DNA of 64,000 bases, taken from contig NZ_AP021879.1 in assembly GCF_009689005.1 (NCBI RefSeq), positions 558,001-622,000 on the forward strand, in the 5' to 3' direction. The notes under the pieces were generated by a model, which saw only the letters and a list, made by a program, of their open reading frames with translations, was not told where the DNA came from and did no database searches. Position numbers and translations under genes: made by a program. Positions within the stretch are counted from its first letter, which is position 1. Every line of letters begins with the position of its first letter. This stretch comes from Desulfosarcina ovata subsp. ovata. Its GTDB lineage: Bacteria > Desulfobacterota > Desulfobacteria > Desulfobacterales > Desulfosarcinaceae. This document shows, in pieces, positions 25,941-35,527 of this stretch.

Positions 25941-26960
25941 ATGCTGGTCGTCATGGATGTTTCCGCTACACCGCAGCAAATCGAACAGGTGGTCAAGGTC
26001 ATTGAATCAAGAGGATGTACGGCGCGGCCCATTCCGGGCGGTGACCGGGTCTCCATTGGCGTATTGAACAACAGGGGACCTGTGGATGCGTCCATGTTCA
26101 TCGGTCTGCCCGGCGTCAAGGATGCGGTGCCCATCACCAAACCCTACAAACTGGTCAGCCGTGAAACCAAGGCAGGCGACACATTGATTCAGGTGGGCGA
26201 GGTGACCATCGGAAATGGTCATTTAACCATCATCGCCGGACCGTGTGCCATCGAGAGCGAGACACAGGCCATCACGATCGCCGGATATGTGAAAAAGGCC
26301 GGCGCACACCTGTTCCGTGGCGGGGCCTTCAAACCGCGTACATCGCCGTACTCTTTTCAAGGGCTTGGTGAGGAGGGACTCAAGATTCTGGCCAAGGTTC
26401 GCGAACGGACCGGAATGCCGGTGGTCACGGAAGTGATGGATTTTCCGACCTTTGATCAGGTGGAGCATTATTCTGATGTGCTTCAGATCGGAACCCGCAA
26501 CATGCAGAATTTCAGCCTGCTCAAACGGGCCGGCGAGTCCTACCGACCGATCCTGCTTAAACGGGGTATGGCCGCCACCATTGAGGAGTGGCTCATGGCC
26601 GCCGAATATATCATGGCCCAGGGTAACCATCAGGTGATCCTGTGCGAGCGCGGCGTGCGAACCTTTGTTCACCACAGCCGCAACACCCTGGACCTTTCCG
26701 CCGTGCCGGTGGTCAGGAAAGAGAGCCACCTGCCCATCATCGTCGACCCCAGTCATGCAGCCGGCCGGCGGGATCAGGTGCTGCCGTTGTCCCGGGCGGC
26801 GGTGGCGGCCAATGCCCATGGCCTCATGGTCGAGGTCCACCACCAGCCGGAAAAAGCGCTCAGTGACGGCGCCCAAAGCCTCTATCCGGACCAGTTCGAT
26901 ATCCTTTGCCGGCAGGTGACGGACATTTTTGCTGTTTCCGGCGGCCAGGAGCCGTTTTAG
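25941..26960 (+). CDS. aroF: 3-deoxy-7-phosphoheptulonate (DAHP) synthase, type I beta with regulatory N-domain
   Basis: Condenses phosphoenolpyruvate and erythrose 4-phosphate in the first step of aromatic amino-acid synthesis. The 339-residue protein has an N-terminal ferredoxin-like regulatory domain (1-70, MLVVMDVSATPQQIEQVVKV) as in Thermotoga and other type I beta enzymes. The barrel follows with TIIAGPCAIESE, GGAFKPRTSPYSFQG, QIGTRNMQNF, LLKRGM and the metal/PEP site IIVDPSHAAGRRD. The start has AAAGGAGG. It is preceded by a Trp-codon attenuator, so expression probably follows Trp-tRNA charging. A long inverted repeat follows its stop. Confidence 0.95.
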   Translation: MLVVMDVSATPQQIEQVVKVIESRGCTARPIPGGDRVSIGVLNNRGPVDASMFIGLPGVKDAVPITKPYKLVSRETKAGDTLIQVGEVTIGNGHLTIIAGPCAIESETQAITIAGYVKKAGAHLFRGGAFKPRTSPYSFQGLGEEGLKILAKVRERTGMPVVTEVMDFPTFDQVEHYSDVLQIGTRNMQNFSLLKRAGESYRPILLKRGMAATIEEWLMAAEYIMAQGNHQVILCERGVRTFVHHSRNTLDLSAVPVVRKESHLPIIVDPSHAAGRRDQVLPLSRAAVAANAHGLMVEVHHQPEKALSDGAQSLYPDQFDILCRQVTDIFAVSGGQEPF

Positions 26961-26969
26961 GCGGGTATC

Positions 26970-27011
26970 AACGTGCCCCGATGGATTCAATGATCCATGG
27001 CGGGGCACGTT
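26970..27011. terminator. Long inverted repeat between aroF and typA
   Basis: Arms AACGTGCCCCGATGGAT and ATCCAT-GG-CGGGGCACGTT pair over nearly their whole length around TCAATG. It lies between the convergent aroF and typA genes. There is no T-run directly next to the stem, so termination efficiency is uncertain. Confidence 0.55.
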
Positions 27012-27024
27012 GAGCGCTGCGGTC

Positions 27025-28851
27025 CTATTTTTTTGATCCCCGTTGCACGTAGCGAGCCTTGGCCCCCAAGGTTACTTTTCTCAAGCGGACCGATTTGGGG
27101 GTGACTTCCACGCGCTCATCGTCACGGATGAAATTGATGGCCTGTTCCAGAGTCATGGGACGAATCGGCGCCAGGATGACGTTTTCATCTTTTCCCGATG
27201 CACGCATATTGGTGAGCTTTTTCTCTTTTGTGGGATTGACGTTGATATCCGATTCGCGGTTGTGCTCGCCAATGATCATGCCTTCGTAAACCGGATCTCC
27301 GGGCTGGAGGAAAAGGCGGCCCCGCGGTTCAAGGTTGTACAGGGCATAGGGAACGGCATTGCCTGACCGGTCCGATACAATGGATCCGGTAAAGCGGCTG
27401 GGAAAATCCCCCCGGTAGGTTTCGTATCCCAGGAAATAGGAACTCATGATCCCGGTTCCCCGCGTGTCGGTCAGAAATTCGTCACGGTATCCGATCAATG
27501 CCCGCGAAGGAATCGAAAATTCGATGCGCACCCGTCCGGTACCGGTGTTGGAAAGGTTCATCATCTTGCCTTTGCGCACGGATAGTTTCTCCGTTACCAC
27601 CCCCATGAACGCCTCATCACAATCCACGAAAAGCCGTTCGATGGGCTCCTTGACCACTCCGTCTTCTTTTTTTAGAATCACCTCGGGCCGTCCCACGCAG
27701 AATTCAAAATCTTCCCGGCGCATGGTCTCGATGAGGATGGCCAGCTGAAACTCACCGCGGCCTTTGACCAGTATGGAGTCCCGGTCACTAACCGTTTCCA
27801 CCTGAATGGCCACATTGAGCAACGTCTCCTTTTTCAACCGTTCGCGGATTTTGGCGGATTGGACATAGCGACCCTCCCTGCCGGACAGCGGTCCGTCATT
27901 AATGGTAAAGAGCATGGAGACCGTCGGCGGATCCACGGTGATCCGAGGCAGTGAAAATGGGGCGTCATCGGTACAGATGGTATCCCCGATGGTCACTTCG
28001 TCAATCCCGGAGAGGATGGCGATTTCTCCGGCGGTTACCGTTTCGACGGGGGTAATGTCCATTCCTTCGTATACTTGCAGGCGGGTCACTTTCAGGGGGC
28101 GATGGCTGCCGTCGGCATCGATGCAGATCAGACGGTGTCTGGATTCGGCCTTCCCGCCGACCACCCGGCCGACGGCCAGGCGTCCCAGGTAATCGGAATA
28201 ACCAAGATCGGAGACGAGCATTTGAAACGGTGCGTCGGTTTTGAACCGGGGTGGGGGGACCTCAGCGAGAATGGCGTCGAACAGAAGATGCAGATCATCG
28301 GCCAGCCGATCGGGGGCGGTGCCGGCCACCCCATCACGTCCAATGGCGTAATACAAAGGGAATTCCAGTTGGTCTTCGTCGGCGCCCAGATCGATAAGGA
28401 GGTCATACACCTGGTCCAGTACCGCCGCCGCACGGGCATCCTTGCGGTCGATCTTATTGATCACCACAATGATTTTCAATTTTGCCTGAAGCGCCTTTTG
28501 CAGCACGAAGCGGGTTTGCGGCAACGGTCCTTCGGATGCGTCCACCAGCAGGATGGCCCCATCCACCATGGAAAGGGCGCGCTCGACCTCACCGCCGAAA
28601 TCGGCATGGCCCGGTGTATCCACAATGTTGATTTTAATCCCCTGGTAAACCACGGAACAGTTTTTGGCAGCAATGGTGATGCCCCGTTCACGCTCCAGGT
28701 CCATGCGATCCATGACGCGTTCATCCATCTGCTGGCCCTGTCGGAAAAGGCCACTTTGGCGGAACATGGCATCCACCAGAGTGGTTTTGCCGTGGTCGAC
28801 GTGAGCAATAATGGCAATATTGCGAATCTTGTCGTTGGTAGAAAAAGACAT
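27025..28851 (-). CDS. typA: Ribosome-associated GTPase TypA/BipA
   Basis: A 608-residue translational GTPase involved in ribosome assembly and stress adaptation. ATG 28851 gives [20 protein letters not shown] with G1 AHVDHGKTT, the switch region [11 protein letters not shown]3 [14 protein letters not shown] and G4 NKIDRKDAR. The BipA-specific C-terminal region includes [20 protein letters not shown] and [20 protein letters not shown]. Length fits the family. A slightly longer reading from ATG 28866 is possible. It ends a minus-strand run of genes. Confidence 0.96.
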   Translation of the reverse strand: MSFSTNDKIRNIAIIAHVDHGKTTLVDAMFRQSGLFRQGQQMDERVMDRMDLERERGITIAAKNCSVVYQGIKINIVDTPGHADFGGEVERALSMVDGAILLVDASEGPLPQTRFVLQKALQAKLKIIVVINKIDRKDARAAAVLDQVYDLLIDLGADEDQLEFPLYYAIGRDGVAGTAPDRLADDLHLLFDAILAEVPPPRFKTDAPFQMLVSDLGYSDYLGRLAVGRVVGGKAESRHRLICIDADGSHRPLKVTRLQVYEGMDITPVETVTAGEIAILSGIDEVTIGDTICTDDAPFSLPRITVDPPTVSMLFTINDGPLSGREGRYVQSAKIRERLKKETLLNVAIQVETVSDRDSILVKGRGEFQLAILIETMRREDFEFCVGRPEVILKKEDGVVKEPIERLFVDCDEAFMGVVTEKLSVRKGKMMNLSNTGTGRVRIEFSIPSRALIGYRDEFLTDTRGTGIMSSYFLGYETYRGDFPSRFTGSIVSDRSGNAVPYALYNLEPRGRLFLQPGDPVYEGMIIGEHNRESDINVNPTKEKKLTNMRASGKDENVILAPIRPMTLEQAINFIRDDERVEVTPKSVRLRKVTLGAKARYVQRGSKK

Positions 28852-29039
28852 GCGTGCTCGTTTCATGAGATTGGCAGCAAGCCGCCGGTTTTTGGTTAAA
28901 TGGGCAATATATCCATTCGCGGACAGAATACAAGATATCGCCCGCATGATATTTTACCGGACCATGGGAAATCTTTCTGGCTGCGTTCGGATGGAAACAG
29001 ATGATTGGATGGGAAGAAGGTGCTGTTGACCGGATCGGG

Positions 29040-29723
29040 TCAGGGTCGTTTCAAACGGCAAACACCCTTGGGCTGGTGGCTGGGAAGCCTGACGTCCAAA
29101 TTGTCCTTCAGGGACGGACTCACAGCCGGTCGGGGCCCGTCATCTTTCTGAAAGGCGATCCGTTCGCGCTGCTCGGCCATCAGGAGCGGGGGGGCAATGG
29201 TGCAGTGAAGCCGCAGAACCGTTTTCCGATTGGTTTGCCGGGCCACAACACCGTTGATCGGCGTACTGCGGCCGCTGGCAAAAATAATTTCGCCCTGCAC
29301 GGTCTGCCCCGGGGAATACACACCCACGTAGCCCAGGCTGACACCGGTTTCCGAAACATCCAGTACCGGGCAGGTGAACGCCGGTGCCGATTGAGGTCCC
29401 CCACTGTTCTCGATGAAGACCGGATGCGGTGGATGGTCAAACTGAATGCGATACTCGCTACGCTTTTCCTTTATGTGCGCTGCTTTGGTGCCGTTAACCG
29501 CTTCACCGGGCCGTCGCCACAGGGACCGGATCAACCGTGAAAGGGTGATCAGTGCAAGGATGACGCTGATCAGCATGATGGCTGCAAAATAATAGCGACC
29601 ATGCACGGAGGTGGTAAGAAAAGATGATTCACGGGCGACCAGCACCGCTACGGCCACTGCCGAACTGAGTATCAGGGTGATCAGGTTTGTTTTCATTTTA
29701 AATTCTATTTTAATTGCCTTCAT
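29040..29723 (-). CDS. Membrane-anchored PilZ-like domain protein
   Basis: A 227-residue protein with two N-terminal membrane helices (about 12-30 and 42-65) and a cytoplasmic PilZ-like domain. The c-di-GMP signature appears as RSEYRIQF (an RxxxR variant) and LDVSETGVSLGYVG (the D/NxSxxG motif). The start at 29723 overlaps the end of the upstream channel gene, but ATG 29696 (MKTNLITLIL) is equally plausible. Context suggests co-expression with the K+ channel-receiver protein. The first Arg pair is not a perfect RxxxR, so c-di-GMP binding is uncertain. Confidence 0.7.
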   Translation of the reverse strand: MKAIKIEFKMKTNLITLILSSAVAVAVLVARESSFLTTSVHGRYYFAAIMLISVILALITLSRLIRSLWRRPGEAVNGTKAAHIKEKRSEYRIQFDHPPHPVFIENSGGPQSAPAFTCPVLDVSETGVSLGYVGVYSPGQTVQGEIIFASGRSTPINGVVARQTNRKTVLRLHCTIAPPLLMAEQRERIAFQKDDGPRPAVSPSLKDNLDVRLPSHQPKGVCRLKRP

Positions 29724-31080
29724 CAACTGGCGGTAAATTTTCCGAAATGGTTTGAACCACTGTGTTGATTACTTCTTGAGCATCTGCACTTTTAACCACC
29801 ACAGCATCGGCACCGGCAGAAAGCGCTCGCTGACGGGTTGCTGCATTATCGTCTGCAGTAAACAGGATCAGCCGCGTCCTGTTCAGTTCAGGCGTTTGAC
29901 GCACTTTCTCACAGATTTCTATTCCGGAAAAAACCGGCAACATAAAATCGATCACGGCGGCAGCAGGCCGCAGACGAAGGATCAACTTAAGGCCGGCAGT
30001 ACCGTTGGCCGCGGTGTGGGGAACAAAGCCGGCCTTTTGGAACAGACGTGTGTAGAGTTTGACGATAACCGGATTGTCATCGACGATTACCACATTGCGG
30101 ATTGGCGCAGGTTCCTTCGACGGCTTGTTGCCCGGCTCTTGGTCCGCTTGTATCACCAGCAGCACATCGCCATCCTTTAAGACCTCGTTTTCCCCGGGTA
30201 AAAGGCAGTCTCGATTCCCTCGACGCAACCCGAGAACGGCCCCTCCCAGTTGGTGAGCCGCGTGGGAAATGGATGTATCGATAAGTGGGTTGTCAGTTCC
30301 CAGGGAGATCCAGCGGGGGGTATGGACAACGTCAGCGAAAGCGCACACATCGTCGTGTTGACCGGTGGCCAGGAGCATTTCATGGGCAATCTGAGTGCCG
30401 GCTGTGGTAAACGGCGAGATCACCTTGTCGGCACCGGCTTTAAGGAGTTTGTTTTCCACATTGGGATCGTTGGCTCTGGCGATAATGCGCAGGGTGGGGT
30501 TCAGTTCCCGGGCCGTCAGCACCAGAAAAACGTTTTCCGGATCAGAGCCCAATAACGCCAGCAGTCCGCGGGCCTCCTTAATACCGGCGTCCAACAATAT
30601 TTGTTCCCGGGTAGCATCCCCTTCAAGATACAATTGACCATCAACGCCCACTTCCGCTCCCGGCGCCTGATCCACAATTACAAAATCGGACCTTGCGGCA
30701 ACAAACTGAGAAGCCGCTGCGTGGCCAACCCGGCCAAAACCGCAAATGATCTGATGCCCTTTGAGGCTCTGAATCCGTCGATGCATTTTTCGTTTCTCCG
30801 CCCGGCCGCTCCACGTATTTTCCAGTAGTGATTCTCCAAGAGCCCGGCCGGCAAATGCAAGGCCAATAATGCTTGAAAATATCAATGCAATGGAAAATCC
30901 CTGCCCCTTGGGTGAAAGCGGTATGATTTCACCATATCCGACCGTTGAAATGGTGATCACGGACATGTAGAGTCCCTGGAAGAACGTGTATCTTTCCAGT
31001 TGCATATAGCCAAACGTGCCACCCAAAACGATGCTGATCAGGATTATGGTAGCGGCGATGATTTTTTTTCTGGAACTCAT
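29710..31080 (-). CDS. Two-TM potassium channel with TrkA (RCK) domains fused to a receiver domain
   Basis: A 456-residue protein. ATG 31080 was chosen because it starts directly before the first membrane helix; the open frame upstream overlaps the PocR gene and is not credible. Order: helix, pore loop with K+ selectivity filter STVGYGE near 45, second helix, TrkA-N (about 105-225, GHQIICGFGRVGHAAASQFV), TrkA-C (about 240-315). Then a complete receiver domain from about 335: acidic pocket IVDDN, phospho-Asp in AVIDFMLPVFSG, switch Thr in LFTADD, Lys in VVVKS. Gating by phosphorylation is an inference; channel-TrkA proteins normally end after TrkA-C. A PilZ-like gene overlaps its 3' end. Confidence 0.88.
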   Translation of the reverse strand: MSSRKKIIAATIILISIVLGGTFGYMQLERYTFFQGLYMSVITISTVGYGEIIPLSPKGQGFSIALIFSSIIGLAFAGRALGESLLENTWSGRAEKRKMHRRIQSLKGHQIICGFGRVGHAAASQFVAARSDFVIVDQAPGAEVGVDGQLYLEGDATREQILLDAGIKEARGLLALLGSDPENVFLVLTARELNPTLRIIARANDPNVENKLLKAGADKVISPFTTAGTQIAHEMLLATGQHDDVCAFADVVHTPRWISLGTDNPLIDTSISHAAHQLGGAVLGLRRGNRDCLLPGENEVLKDGDVLLVIQADQEPGNKPSKEPAPIRNVVIVDDNPVIVKLYTRLFQKAGFVPHTAANGTAGLKLILRLRPAAAVIDFMLPVFSGIEICEKVRQTPELNRTRLILFTADDNAATRQRALSAGADAVVVKSADAQEVINTVVQTISENLPPVDEGN

Positions 31081-31247
31081 TTGACGGCCCGCTTCTGGCA
31101 ATTTTCCTGTTTTGATCACTATCGGCAGAACCGCGAAATCTCTTGAGGCAAGGGGAGGTAGTGGCGTCACCAGCCGGCAATTGCCCGTGGCGCCACCGTT
31201 GGGGGTATAATGATTATGATCGGCTACCGTCCGCCAATTATGGTCGA

Positions 31248-31751
31248 CTATGTTTCGGCAACGATGGCCTCGATTTTTTCCCAAATGAACTGGGCCACTT
31301 CTTCGGCCGAATTGGTTTCGATCACCGCCAGGTCTTCGCAGAGTTCGGAAACGGTTTCCTCATCGATTTCGGTGATTCTATTGATCAGGAAATTATCCAC
31401 CTCACCGCCGGCGGGAAGCAGGCCGCAGGCCCCGATGGCACCAATGAACTGCCCGTCCACAGAAATTGGCACCACGATTTTCATTAGCCCGGCATCGCAT
31501 TCCTCGATAACCGGCCTGCCCTCTTCCCTGGCCTGATTGGCCAGATTCATGTGTGCCACGGCACAAATAAACGCCTGACCCTTGTCCGTGGCTTTGATTG
31601 CCGGGCAGAGGCGGTTGACCCACACCTTATTGTCGGTAATGCGGATTCCGTCGGTATTGAAAACATTGGATTCCAGGCCCGAACGGGCGTGGATCTCATT
31701 TTCCAGTTCAACCCATTTTTCCAGGGGCAGCAAATCGGTCAGTTGCACCAT
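31248..31751 (-). CDS. PocR sensory-domain protein
   Basis: A 167-residue stand-alone PocR domain (a PAS-like small-molecule sensor family that binds ligands such as small hydrocarbon derivatives). It starts with LTDLLPLEKWVELENEIHAR and has RLCPAIK, FICAVAH and the typical GLMKIVVPISVDGQFIGAIG. Two Cys in the LCP and ICA motifs match conserved positions. AAGGAG lies upstream. No DNA-binding domain is present. It begins 57 bases after oleD and could report on cluster products, but that is conjecture. Confidence 0.85.
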   Translation of the reverse strand: MVQLTDLLPLEKWVELENEIHARSGLESNVFNTDGIRITDNKVWVNRLCPAIKATDKGQAFICAVAHMNLANQAREEGRPVIEECDAGLMKIVVPISVDGQFIGAIGACGLLPAGGEVDNFLINRITEIDEETVSELCEDLAVIETNSAEEVAQFIWEKIEAIVAET

Positions 31752-31808
31752 TTGACTCCTTGTTTGATTTTGTCGGACATGCTTCGCGTCCGCTGTAGCA
31801 ACATTTTT

Positions 31809-32852
31809 TCATTGGGCAGGAAAAGCGCTTTCCGCCAGCCACGCTTTCAGGCGCTGCATGCCGGTGTCAATGGAGATGTCGGCCGAGTAGCCCAAATCCC
31901 GTTTGGCCGCGGATATATCAAACCAGTGGGCGGTGGCCAGTTCACGGGCCACGAAGCGGGTCATGGGTGGTTCATTTTTGATGCCGAAAAAACGATACCC
32001 CCACTCTAAGAGCGTTGCCATGACGTAGGCCATTTTGGATGAAACCCTGCGCTTGACCGCAGGTTTACCGCCCGCCACCAGAATGCGGTTAATCATATCC
32101 CACAACCGGATGGGGGCGTCATCACTGATAAAATAGACCTGACCGGACAGCGCCGGATTGTTTTCCAGCGCCTCCATGGCCAGAACGTGGGCCTTTGCTG
32201 CGTTGTCAATGTAAATGGTATCCACCCGGTTACGACCATCACCCACCTGACGCAGACGGTCGGCCCGGGCGGTGATTCGCGGAACCAGGTGGTTGTCCCC
32301 CGGCCCCCAGATAAGATGGGGGCGCAGGGTGATGGTCCGAAGATTTTCATCGGCGGCCGCCCGCACCGCCCGCTCGGCCTTGGCTTTGGTCCACGGATAC
32401 GGCGCGTGGTATCGGGGCGGGTAGGGGACCGACTCATCCACTCCCTGCATGTCGCCGCCGTCAAACACCACGCTGGGGCTGCTGGTGTAGATCAGCATGG
32501 GCACCCGGCAGGAACTGCAGCCGGTAATCACATGGCGGGTACCGGTTACATTGATACGAAAATATTCCTTAGCAGCGCCCCAGACACCAGCCTTGGCGGC
32601 CACATGAAAAACAGCGTCCTGACCGCGAACCGCATCTTTTACCGCACCGGCATTGCCGATATCGCCGCGCAGCTGTTTCACTCCAAGGGTATCCAGATGG
32701 GGATAGCGCTGGCGAGAAAAGCTGGTTACCCGGTGTCCTTTGGCGACCAGTAGGCGCACAATGGCACTGCCCAAAAAGCCACCGCCGCCGGTAACCAGGA
32801 TGTTTTTGCCGGGATGGTTTCCGGCAGACGTGTTGGTTTGCGGGGATCTCAT
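31809..32852 (-). CDS. oleD: OleD-like NAD(P)-dependent 2-alkyl-3-ketoacid reductase
   Basis: A 347-residue extended short-chain dehydrogenase of the 3-beta-HSD type. In known ole pathways OleD reduces the beta-keto acid made by OleA to a beta-hydroxy acid. The nucleotide motif NILVTGGGGFLGSAIVRLL is at 17-35; VFHVAAKAGVWG follows. The catalytic Ser of YTSSPSVVF is near 124 and the YxxxK pair is Tyr152 and Lys156 (PYPWTKAKAE). Its ATG overlaps the stop of oleC (ATGA), so the two are translationally coupled. Sequence features and the oleB-oleC-oleD order together support OleD over other SDR functions. Confidence 0.87.
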   Translation of the reverse strand: MRSPQTNTSAGNHPGKNILVTGGGGFLGSAIVRLLVAKGHRVTSFSRQRYPHLDTLGVKQLRGDIGNAGAVKDAVRGQDAVFHVAAKAGVWGAAKEYFRINVTGTRHVITGCSSCRVPMLIYTSSPSVVFDGGDMQGVDESVPYPPRYHAPYPWTKAKAERAVRAAADENLRTITLRPHLIWGPGDNHLVPRITARADRLRQVGDGRNRVDTIYIDNAAKAHVLAMEALENNPALSGQVYFISDDAPIRLWDMINRILVAGGKPAVKRRVSSKMAYVMATLLEWGYRFFGIKNEPPMTRFVARELATAHWFDISAAKRDLGYSADISIDTGMQRLKAWLAESAFPAQ

Positions 32853-34537
32853 TGGGAAGACTCCATTTTCAACTGTTTTGCCGCCCAGACGGCAAGTTTT
32901 TCCCTGAAAATTTTCGAGTTGTGACGGATGTCCACCGGAAACGCACGGTGAAAAAGGATAGTATCGATATCCTCGGTAATGGGACTGGTCCGGGCCAGTT
33001 CCAAGAGCTCAGTTTTCAATCCCGCTTTATCCTTGCCGCGATCACCGGATTCCAGTTCAATACAAATCACGGCATGCTTGTGTCCCTTGGGGCCGACGCC
33101 GACCAGGGCACTGCGGAACACCCGGGGATGATTGTTGAAAATGGCTTCGCAGGGAATCGTGAAAAGGGTGCCTTTTTCGGTCGTCACCCGGTGGCTTTTG
33201 CGTCCGCAAAACCAGATGCGGCCCTTTTTGTCCATCCAGCCCAGATCGCCCATGCGGTGCCAGACGGTGTCGCCGTCATGGATTTTGGCCAGGCGGTCAT
33301 CCCTGGGGCGTTCGTAATAGCCGCGCGTGACCTGCTCACCACGAACGACGATTTCCCCGGTTTCTCCCTCCGGCATGACCAGATCATCGGTCCAGATCGC
33401 GATCGGTCCATCGCTGATCTGGATAATGCGCACATCCACACCGGTGATGGGGCGACCCACACACATGCCGAACCCCTGTTCGCTGAGTTTACGGGTTTTA
33501 TTCAGGATCTCATCACTGCCAAAGGCGCTGACCGGCATGGCTTCGGTGGCGCCATAGCCGGTATGGATCCGGGCGTCTTCCACGAGCAGGCCGGAGAATT
33601 GTTCGATATTGGCCGGCGTGGCCGGTGCACCGGCGGTGATGATCCGTTTCAGGGGCGGCAGCTTGATACCTTTATCCGTACCGTAAAGGCCTACCCGATT
33701 GAGCAGTGCCGGTGAGGCAAACATGTTGGTCACACCGTGATTGACGATGGCCTCGATAATTTTTTCAGGGTTGACCCGGGCCGGTTTGGTGGGATCCATA
33801 TCTGGTATAATGGCGGTCATGCCCAACGCCGGGTCGAACAGGGCGAAAAGGGGAAAGGTGGGCAGATCGATCTCGCCAGGGCCGATGCCGAACTGATCAC
33901 GGATATTGCGGACTTGGGCATCGAAAACACCGTGGGTGTAAAAGACGCCTTTGGCCGGACCGGTGCTCCCGGTGGTAAACAGAATGGCGGCGATCTCATC
34001 TGCCGTTGTCTGGGCCATGGGGTAGGGATCCCACTGTTTTTTGCGCACCTGACGGAGGGTGGGGCCACTCCAGAACCAGCGGGGACCCACGGTGACGGCG
34101 GTCGTTATGGTAGTAAAATATTTCGGTGCCAATGTGCGCAGCAGATGCGCCCGGGGGATGCCGATCAATGCCTGGGCCCGGCTCTCCTTAAGGCAGCCCA
34201 GCATCCGCATTACCCCCATGCCCGGATCGACCACCACCGGAACGGCGCCGACTTTAAACAGGGCGAAAACCAGGGCGAAAAAATCAAGGCTGGGTTTGAC
34301 CATCAAAATGGTGCGCACCCCGCGACTGATGCCGATACCGTCCAGTCCCTGGGCCATGCAGTCCGATTCGATGTCCAGCTGGCGAAAAGTGAGGTGGGTA
34401 TAGGCGATCCGTCCCTGGCGGTCCTTGGCATACGGATAGACGACCGCGCGTTGATAAGGCTGGCTGCGGGCCATCTTGCGCAGATAGGTGGCCACGTTGA
34501 CAACGCGGCGATCGGTATTTTCCGTTGCTGAATACAT
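32849..34537 (-). CDS. oleC: OleC-like beta-lactone synthetase (ANL superfamily)
   Basis: A 562-residue AMP-forming enzyme. OleC uses ATP to activate a beta-hydroxy acid and closes it to a beta-lactone. Visible motifs: A3 P-loop AAILFTTGSTGPAKGVFYTH, A5 IHTGYGATEAMPVS, A7 MGDLGWMDKKGRIWFCGR and A8 KSHRVTT. Near the N-terminus, VDPGMGVMRMLGCLKESRAQALIG is typical of the OleC branch, as is the absence of a normal acyl-CoA-ligase A10 Lys context. It is separated from oleB by a 78-base AT-rich gap and overlaps oleD. A plain acyl-CoA or acyl-ACP ligase is the alternative, but the neighbours favour OleC. Confidence 0.87.
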   Translation of the reverse strand: MYSATENTDRRVVNVATYLRKMARSQPYQRAVVYPYAKDRQGRIAYTHLTFRQLDIESDCMAQGLDGIGISRGVRTILMVKPSLDFFALVFALFKVGAVPVVVDPGMGVMRMLGCLKESRAQALIGIPRAHLLRTLAPKYFTTITTAVTVGPRWFWSGPTLRQVRKKQWDPYPMAQTTADEIAAILFTTGSTGPAKGVFYTHGVFDAQVRNIRDQFGIGPGEIDLPTFPLFALFDPALGMTAIIPDMDPTKPARVNPEKIIEAIVNHGVTNMFASPALLNRVGLYGTDKGIKLPPLKRIITAGAPATPANIEQFSGLLVEDARIHTGYGATEAMPVSAFGSDEILNKTRKLSEQGFGMCVGRPITGVDVRIIQISDGPIAIWTDDLVMPEGETGEIVVRGEQVTRGYYERPRDDRLAKIHDGDTVWHRMGDLGWMDKKGRIWFCGRKSHRVTTEKGTLFTIPCEAIFNNHPRVFRSALVGVGPKGHKHAVICIELESGDRGKDKAGLKTELLELARTSPITEDIDTILFHRAFPVDIRHNSKIFREKLAVWAAKQLKMESSQ

Positions 34538-34615
34538 AGTTAATTAAATGGGTTGTGTTTATAAAATTAATAAAATGGTTTAAAATTATGGTTACGCGTT
34601 GCCTTTTCCTATGGA
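34538..34615. other. AT-rich gap between oleB and oleC
   Basis: A 78-base spacer much richer in A and T than its surroundings (tracts such as TTTAAACC and TTATTAATTTTATAAA on the minus strand). It could hold an internal promoter for oleCD or an RNA-processing site; no well-spaced promoter was identified. Confidence 0.4.
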
Positions 34616-35527
34616 TCACACGGGGTGCCGCACCAGAAAATCCTTGATCAGCGAAGCGATCCGTTCGGGCACATCTTCCAGCAGATAGTGACCGGCGTCA
34701 TCGAAAAGATGGTTTTCGGCATCGGGAAACCGCCGGCACCAGGCCTGGTAGTAATCCAGATCAAAAACAAAATCGTGGCGTCCCCACAAAATCAGCATGG
34801 GCCTCTGACGCAGACCGGACAATTGCCGCTGGGTCCGGTCAACGATGTCAAACCCGGGATCGCCCGGCAGCAGGGGGATGTCCTGCACAAAGCGAAGCGT
34901 GGCCAGCCGGTTCTGCGGGCTGTTGTAAGGCGCCAGCAGCCCCCGTTTGACATCAGCGGACAGCCTTTTGTGGGGCGCCATATACAGCGCCCCGCGGGCG
35001 AACAGGTTGCCATACAGTACGGCCGGTGTCGACAGGTGTTTCAAATTGCGGATAAGCCAGAGACGTAGCGGGATGCCTTTGCTGCCCGGCGGGAAAAAAG
35101 CGGCTGTGTTGGTGACAATCAAACGGGCTACCCGCTGGGGATGGGCCACGGCCCAGGCCATGCCAATCATGCCGCCCCAGTCGTGGACCATCAGGGTCAC
35201 CCGGTCCAGCCCCAGGTGATCCATCAGGGCGCCAAAATCCGCCACACGGCTTTCCAGAGAAAAATTGTACTGCCGATCATCGGGCTTGTCAGACAGGCCG
35301 CATCCCATGTGATCCGGGGCAATGGTTCGATGGGTTCCCGACAGGGCCTGGATGATGTGTCGAAAATAGAAAGACCAGGTGGGGTTGCCGTGCACCATGA
35401 CCACCGGGTCGCCTTGCCCCTGGTCCACATAGTGATAACGCAGGCCGCCGCGATCGATAAAACGGGACTGAAACGGATAAAGATCCTGATAATCACGCGG
35501 ATCGACCGGTTTTCCAGAGATGTTCAT
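34616..35527 (-). CDS. oleB: OleB-like alpha/beta hydrolase (beta-lactone decarboxylase)
   Basis: A 303-residue protein of the haloalkane-dehalogenase-like alpha/beta-hydrolase group. OleB decarboxylates a cis-beta-lactone to a cis-alkene and CO2. HGNPTWSFYFRHI forms the oxyanion region, the nucleophile is Asp116 in VHDWGGMIGMA, the acid is in LWGRHDFVFD and the His is in DDAGHYLLED. ATG 35527 overlaps the stop of the megasynthase (ATGA). A frame reading further upstream would run inside the megasynthase gene and is not likely. A dehalogenase or epoxide hydrolase reading is possible in isolation, but oleC and oleD follow. Confidence 0.88.
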   Translation of the reverse strand: MNISGKPVDPRDYQDLYPFQSRFIDRGGLRYHYVDQGQGDPVVMVHGNPTWSFYFRHIIQALSGTHRTIAPDHMGCGLSDKPDDRQYNFSLESRVADFGALMDHLGLDRVTLMVHDWGGMIGMAWAVAHPQRVARLIVTNTAAFFPPGSKGIPLRLWLIRNLKHLSTPAVLYGNLFARGALYMAPHKRLSADVKRGLLAPYNSPQNRLATLRFVQDIPLLPGDPGFDIVDRTQRQLSGLRQRPMLILWGRHDFVFDLDYYQAWCRRFPDAENHLFDDAGHYLLEDVPERIASLIKDFLVRHPV

